Source of the DNA: Gammaproteobacteria bacterium
GTDB lineage: Bacteria; Pseudomonadota; Gammaproteobacteria; JABCZS01
Direction: 5' to 3'
DNA: 64,000 nucleotides
Assembly (NCBI GenBank): GCA_021773275.1
Contig: JAJFKJ010000030.1
Location: forward strand, 62,001 to 126,000
How positions within the stretch are numbered: position 1 is the stretch's first letter; every line of letters starts with the position of its first letter. Below, piece by piece: positions 60,183-64,000 of the stretch. Position numbers and translations under genes: made by a program. The notes beneath the pieces are model-generated. The model made no database searches, had not been told where the DNA came from, and worked only from the letters and a program-made list of their open reading frames with translations.

Positions 60183-61031
60183 CTAGCCCTTGGCAAGTAT
60201 TTCACTGCAGTTCGAGACTTGTAATCCGCGTGCGACAAATGCTACCAAACGTGGAGAAATTTGTCCAATCAAATCTTGGGCTTGTTCCTTATTATTGCAG
60301 GCGATGAACATGCAGGCGCCCGAGCCAGAGAGCTTAATATCACCTAGAGATCGTAACCAAGCAAAGGTTTCAGCGAGCTGAGGGTGTTGTAGTAGCAGTA
60401 CAGGCAAAAAGTCATTATGGGTGGCTGCGCCATCCAGATAGTCTTGCGGCGTGATAGTGGGGGTGTTGCGGCAAAGATCAGGGTGTGCATACATTTTTGG
60501 AGTGCTTGCGTGAATCTCAGGTGCAATCACCACATACCAAGCTTCAGGCAGGTTTATCGGGGTGAGCTGGTCGCCGATACCTTCTGCCCAGGCATTTTCA
60601 CCATTGATAAATACAGATACATCTGCGCCAAGGGGTCTACCGATCTCGAGCAGTTTTTCTTTAGGGAGCTTTAAATTCCAAAGTTTATTCATGGCTAATA
60701 ATGTTGTCGCTGCGTTTGAACTGCCGCCACCAAGACCGCCACCCATAGGAATGTTTTTTTGTAAGTAGATATCGACACCCGGTTTGTTTTTTGCATAGGG
60801 TTTAAGCGCATTGATCGCTTTATATATTAGGTTATCTTGGTCCGCAAAATTGATGGGTGCGGTCGTTAAAGTTGTTTTGTCATCATCGCGCAGGGTGAAA
60901 GTCATTTCATCATGCAGTTCAATAAGCTGAAAAACAGTTTGAATATCATGGTATCCATCCTCGCGATACTTATTAATATGTAAAAATAAATTAAGTTTTG
61001 CGGGGCTATTTAATTGTAATGCACTTGTCAT
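60183..61031 (-). CDS. ispE: 4-diphosphocytidyl-2-C-methyl-D-erythritol kinase
   Basis: 282 residues from the ATG at 61031 that overlaps the proA stop; an upstream reading to 61064 lies in proA. '[13 protein letters not shown]' start, GHMP ATP loop '[18 protein letters not shown]', and C-terminal '[13 protein letters not shown]'. Fourth step of the MEP isoprenoid pathway. In E. coli it follows lolB; here pro genes are inserted between lolB and ispE. Confidence 0.96.
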   Translation of the reverse strand: MTSALQLNSPAKLNLFLHINKYREDGYHDIQTVFQLIELHDEMTFTLRDDDKTTLTTAPINFADQDNLIYKAINALKPYAKNKPGVDIYLQKNIPMGGGLGGGSSNAATTLLAMNKLWNLKLPKEKLLEIGRPLGADVSVFINGENAWAEGIGDQLTPINLPEAWYVVIAPEIHASTPKMYAHPDLCRNTPTITPQDYLDGAATHNDFLPVLLLQHPQLAETFAWLRSLGDIKLSGSGACMFIACNNKEQAQDLIGQISPRLVAFVARGLQVSNCSEILAKG

Positions 61032-62278
61032 GTTCGTATTTGTCCTTGTCCTTGAATAATCCATTTATAACTGGTTAATTCTTCCAGGCCCATCGGGCCG
61101 CGGGCATGTAACTTTTGCGTGCTAATGCCAATTTCAGCACCCAAGCCAAACTCACCGCCATCGGTAAAAGCGGTGGAAGCATTCACATAAACTGCCGCAG
61201 CATCGATGTGGCTGATAAAAAAGTCGATTGCCGTAGCGTCTTCGGCAATAATGGCTTCGCTATGCGCAGATGTGTAGCGCATAATGTGAGCAACAGCATC
61301 TTCAATTGAATCTGCCGTTTTAATGGTCATTTTGTGGTCCAAAAATTCTTTACCAAAACTTTCATCAGAGGCTTGCTGCAGCAAGTCTTCAGGGTAATGG
61401 TCTTGCAGTGCTGTATAACTTTGTGGGTCGGCATAAATGATAACTTGTTTTTTAGCGAGCTCTTCAGTCAGTGCCGGTAAGTCTTGTAAACGCTTAGCAT
61501 GAATGACCAGGCTATCGAGCGCATTGCAAACACTGACGCGTCGTGTTTTTGCATTCAGGATAATATTTTTGCCTTTATCCAGATCACCGCTAGCATCGAA
61601 ATAAGTATGCACAATACCGGCGCCTGTTTCAATGACAGGTATTTTGGCATTATCGCGTACAAAATCAATCAATGCTTGACTACCACGTGGGATGCAAACA
61701 TCAACCAGGCCTACAGCATCTAATAAATCTTTTACGGCTTCACGTTCTGCTGGCATCAAGTAGACTATCTGTTCAGGAAGCTTGGCATCTTGCAAGGTGC
61801 GTTGAATAATCGAGTATAAGATTTGATTACTGTGGAATGCTTCTTTGCCACCTTTAAGTACGCAGGCATTACCCGATTTAAAACATAAACTAAAAACATC
61901 GATGGTGACATTCGGACGAGATTCATAAATAACGCCAATAACGCCCAGAGGTACGGCCACTTTTTTGAGTGATAAACCGTTATCCAATTCTTTTTTATGT
62001 AAAACGCGGGCCAGAGGGGGTGGTAGTTTTGCAACACGTTTTAAGTCGTTAGCGATGCCGGCAATTCGCTCGGCATTAAGTTTTAAGCGATCATGTCGCG
62101 GGTCTTGTTCTGGCATTTGCGCCAGATCGAGCGCGTTGGCCTGAATAATTTGCTCGGCTGCAGCGACCAGATTATCTGCTAACGCTATCAACACTTGATC
62201 GCGTTTTGCGTCAGGGATGGTTGCAAGTTCGCGACTGGCTTGTTTAACCTGTTGTAGCTTCGGTGTAAGCTTGCTCAT
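61028..62278 (-). CDS. proA: Gamma-glutamyl phosphate reductase
   Basis: 416 residues, standard length. Catalytic Cys in 'RRVSVCNALDSLVIH', NADP-binding 'VIYESRPNVTIDVFSLCFKSGNA' region, and C-terminal 'AAVYVNASTAFTDGGEFGLG'. Second step of proline synthesis. Overlaps proB by 35 bp and ispE by four. Confidence 0.97.
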   Translation of the reverse strand: MSKLTPKLQQVKQASRELATIPDAKRDQVLIALADNLVAAAEQIIQANALDLAQMPEQDPRHDRLKLNAERIAGIANDLKRVAKLPPPLARVLHKKELDNGLSLKKVAVPLGVIGVIYESRPNVTIDVFSLCFKSGNACVLKGGKEAFHSNQILYSIIQRTLQDAKLPEQIVYLMPAEREAVKDLLDAVGLVDVCIPRGSQALIDFVRDNAKIPVIETGAGIVHTYFDASGDLDKGKNIILNAKTRRVSVCNALDSLVIHAKRLQDLPALTEELAKKQVIIYADPQSYTALQDHYPEDLLQQASDESFGKEFLDHKMTIKTADSIEDAVAHIMRYTSAHSEAIIAEDATAIDFFISHIDAAAVYVNASTAFTDGGEFGLGAEIGISTQKLHARGPMGLEELTSYKWIIQGQGQIRT

Positions 62279-63053
62279 TTATGTGTCCTAAGATTGTGGT
62301 GCCAATATCATCACCTGCCATGATCTTGAGGATTACATCAGATTCATTGGCATTTGCAATATGCGTCATTATACCTGATGTAGAAACTTTGCGGGCAGTA
62401 GCTAATTTGCTAGCCATGCCGCCACGCCCATGTTTCGATGTTGTTGTTGATATGTTTAACGCCGCATCGTCTGGATAAATCGTTTTGATAAGTTTTGCAT
62501 CAGGTTTTTCGGGGTCTTTATCAAAAACACCTGATACATTTGTAAGTAATATTAATTTGTCTGCATTGATCTGCTTGGCAACGGCGCCCGCCAACTCATC
62601 GTTATCACTAAACCCATGTTCGAGCCCTTCTACGATGGTACTGTCGTTTTCATTAATGATCGGCACGATGCTTTGGTCGCTCATGATTTTTGTCAGTAAG
62701 CGCTCAATATTCAAGCTGTGCTCGCGCACATGAAAGTCATCTCGAGTCAGTAGCAGCTGTGAGTTCAGTAGACCGTGTCGTTGAAAAGCATCAGCATAGC
62801 AACGCATCAGTTCATGCTGGCCCAGGCTTGCGAGCAGTTGTTTGTCGGCAACCGTTTCACCATAATCGCGATCAATAATATTTTTTGCCCTAAGCCTGCC
62901 AAAAGCAACAGCGCCGGAGCTCACTAATATGACCGAAATATTATCTTTTTGCAGGCGTGCAATTTGCGAAGTAATACTATCAATGATGTCTTGGTGGATT
63001 GCACCTTCTTTTGTTAATAGTGCATGAGTGCCAATTTTAATAACTATCCTCAT
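62244..63053 (-). CDS. proB: Glutamate 5-kinase, without PUA domain
   Basis: 269 residues: amino-acid-kinase domain with 'VIKIGTHALL', 'VSSGAVAFG', 'PIINENDST' and 'GRGGMASKLATA'. It lacks the C-terminal PUA domain of E. coli ProB (367 residues), as in some other bacteria. First and feedback-controlled step of proline synthesis. Four-base overlap with proC. Confidence 0.96.
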   Translation of the reverse strand: MRIVIKIGTHALLTKEGAIHQDIIDSITSQIARLQKDNISVILVSSGAVAFGRLRAKNIIDRDYGETVADKQLLASLGQHELMRCYADAFQRHGLLNSQLLLTRDDFHVREHSLNIERLLTKIMSDQSIVPIINENDSTIVEGLEHGFSDNDELAGAVAKQINADKLILLTNVSGVFDKDPEKPDAKLIKTIYPDDAALNISTTTSKHGRGGMASKLATARKVSTSGIMTHIANANESDVILKIMAGDDIGTTILGHINEQAYTEATTG

Positions 63054-63841
63054 GATGCCAACACCTTTTGCCTGTCTAAGGCAGTATTTATTGCTTGTGT
63101 TAATAACTCTGGGAGCTTTTCTTCCAATACCTTTAAAGCAGCTTCGGTCGTACCGCCTTTGCTGGTAACGGATTGCTTTAAGGTCAGTAGATCATCATGT
63201 TCTTGTGCTAATAAAGCGCTGCCCAGTAAGGTTTGGCGAACTGCTTTTGATGCGATATCTGCATCGATGCCACACTCGATTGCCGTATCTATTAATAGCT
63301 GTGCCAGTAAAAAGAAATAAGCTGGGCCTGAGCCAGATATTGGCGTCAGTGTTTCCAGCTGAGATTCTTCGTTTAGCCACAATACACGCCCGGTGGGCGT
63401 AAACAGCTGTGTCACAATATTTTTGTGCGCATCAACGCTGCTATCTGGGGCAAAAGCAAGATTAGTGCTTGCAGCCACTTGCATTGCAACATTGGGCATG
63501 ACCCGGATGCTGTTAACTGTTTTGCCTAGCTGCTGCTGTAGAAACTCAATGGGCGTACCTGCAGCTACCGAGACAAACAAAGATGTTTCAGTGAAACGCT
63601 GGTAGCGGGGCAGCACCTGGGTCAGCACTTGTGGTTTTACGCAGATAATGACGGCATCTGGCTTAAAATTTTCGGAAATCTCTTGGGGTGTGGCTAGGAA
63701 AGTGAGATTTTTATCCGCGAATGTGTGTTCTTCGGACAGGCTGGGTTCTATCACGACAATCTGCTCGTAAGCCTCTGATTTTAACCAAGACGCTAAGAGT
63801 ATTTTGCCAATGTTGCCGCAGCCAATCAACAATAATTTCAT
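63050..63841 (-). CDS. proC: Pyrroline-5-carboxylate reductase
   Basis: 263 residues with Rossmann motif 'LIGCGNIGKILLASWL', 'VICVKPQVL', 'IRVMPNVAMQVA' and the C-terminal 'TSKGGTTEAALKVLE' signature. Last step of proline synthesis. First of three overlapping genes proC-proB-proA, a complete glutamate-to-proline operon. Confidence 0.96.
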   Translation of the reverse strand: MKLLLIGCGNIGKILLASWLKSEAYEQIVVIEPSLSEEHTFADKNLTFLATPQEISENFKPDAVIICVKPQVLTQVLPRYQRFTETSLFVSVAAGTPIEFLQQQLGKTVNSIRVMPNVAMQVAASTNLAFAPDSSVDAHKNIVTQLFTPTGRVLWLNEESQLETLTPISGSGPAYFFLLAQLLIDTAIECGIDADIASKAVRQTLLGSALLAQEHDDLLTLKQSVTSKGGTTEAALKVLEEKLPELLTQAINTALDRQKVLAS

Positions 63842-63887
63842 GATTTCCCTCGCAAAAAACCATCATAACACATGCCGTCAAGTTGGT

Positions 63888-64000
63888 CTACTGAGGCATA
63901 TCCCAATCGTGGATTGAGATGGTGACCCTAAAGTCGTCAGGATGCTTAAGAAGGACCTTAGTCGGCAAAAAGTATTCACCGTATTGGCGATAATGCTGAT
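63888..64000 (-). CDS. lolB: LolB C-terminus (partial)
   Basis: The minus strand reads through the window edge to a TAG at 63888-63890. The end 'YGEYFLPTKVLLKHPDDF' then 'RVTISIHDWDMPQ' resembles the last strands of LolB, the outer-membrane lipoprotein receptor, whose gene adjoins ispE in many gammaproteobacteria. About 37 codons are visible. Confidence 0.6.
   Translation of the reverse strand, partial: QHYRQYGEYFLPTKVLLKHPDDFRVTISIHDWDMPQ

Noticed and set aside
59936-60238. N-terminal extension of prs to 60238
   Set aside because: It would translate tRNA-Gln and the palindromic element; the GTG at 59935 gives the normal Prs length.

Overview
The window looks like part of a gammaproteobacterial chromosome of moderate to low GC, carrying most of a large integrative and conjugative element (ICE). 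The right end holds a conserved housekeeping block on the minus strand: lolB (partial), proC, proB, proA, ispE, tRNA-Gln, prs, rplY, pth and ychF. This is a typical gammaproteobacterial order. The cargo (an LRR protein, effector-like unknowns and a probable cyclodipeptide synthase) suggests a host-associated lineage, perhaps Legionellales/Coxiellaceae. That placement is inference; no rRNA or other decisive marker is present.

Layout: (1) 1-5.5 kb: two very large unknown proteins and two small ones, one HTH-like, leading into the transfer operon. (2) 5.5-20 kb: an F-type type IV secretion / mating-pair operon in one direction: traA, L, E, K, B, V, C, trbI, S26 peptidase, traW, unknown, traU, trbC, traF, traH, traG. 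Many start and stop codons overlap. No traN is visible. (3) 19.7-21.3 kb: three small membrane proteins, one SieB-like, in the place where F carries entry exclusion. (4) 21.6-24.2 kb: an RloC/PrrC-like ABC ATPase (probable defence), then an IS110 transposase remnant. (5) 24.6-32.6 kb, minus strand: MobF relaxase TraI (TOPRIM at its C-terminus), coupling protein TraD and a ribbon-helix-helix protein, followed by a probable oriT with repeated TGCCGTCA boxes and a 21-bp palindrome. (6) 33-35.6 kb: leading region with a DUF6471-type protein, ArdB/KlcA antirestriction, small unknowns and a toxin-antitoxin pair. (7) 35.9-43.5 kb: cargo with an LRR protein, large unknowns, a secreted HEXXH protein, a GNAT acetyltransferase and a candidate tRNA-dependent cyclodipeptide synthase. 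(8) 43.8-51.4 kb: a signalling and control block (PAS-PAS histidine kinase, receiver proteins, XRE/S24-like repressor, two LuxR-like regulators) ending in a P4-type tyrosine integrase beside tRNA-Met. The 3' end of tRNA-Met is the likely att site. The other ICE end lies left of the window.

(9) 51.7-54.1 kb: three unknown acidic proteins, then a DUF378 membrane protein and a bidirectional terminator shared with ychF. (10) 55.5-57.5 kb: a structured leader-like region and two paralogous unknown genes. The second is flanked by 45-bp direct copies of the pth 3' end, as if inserted there. Dense hairpin repeats sit between rplY and pth and between tRNA-Gln and ispE.

Working model: the integrase excises the element under control of the regulatory block; TraI with the RHH protein nicks oriT; TraD passes the strand to the F-type channel; antirestriction and toxin-antitoxin genes enter the recipient first.
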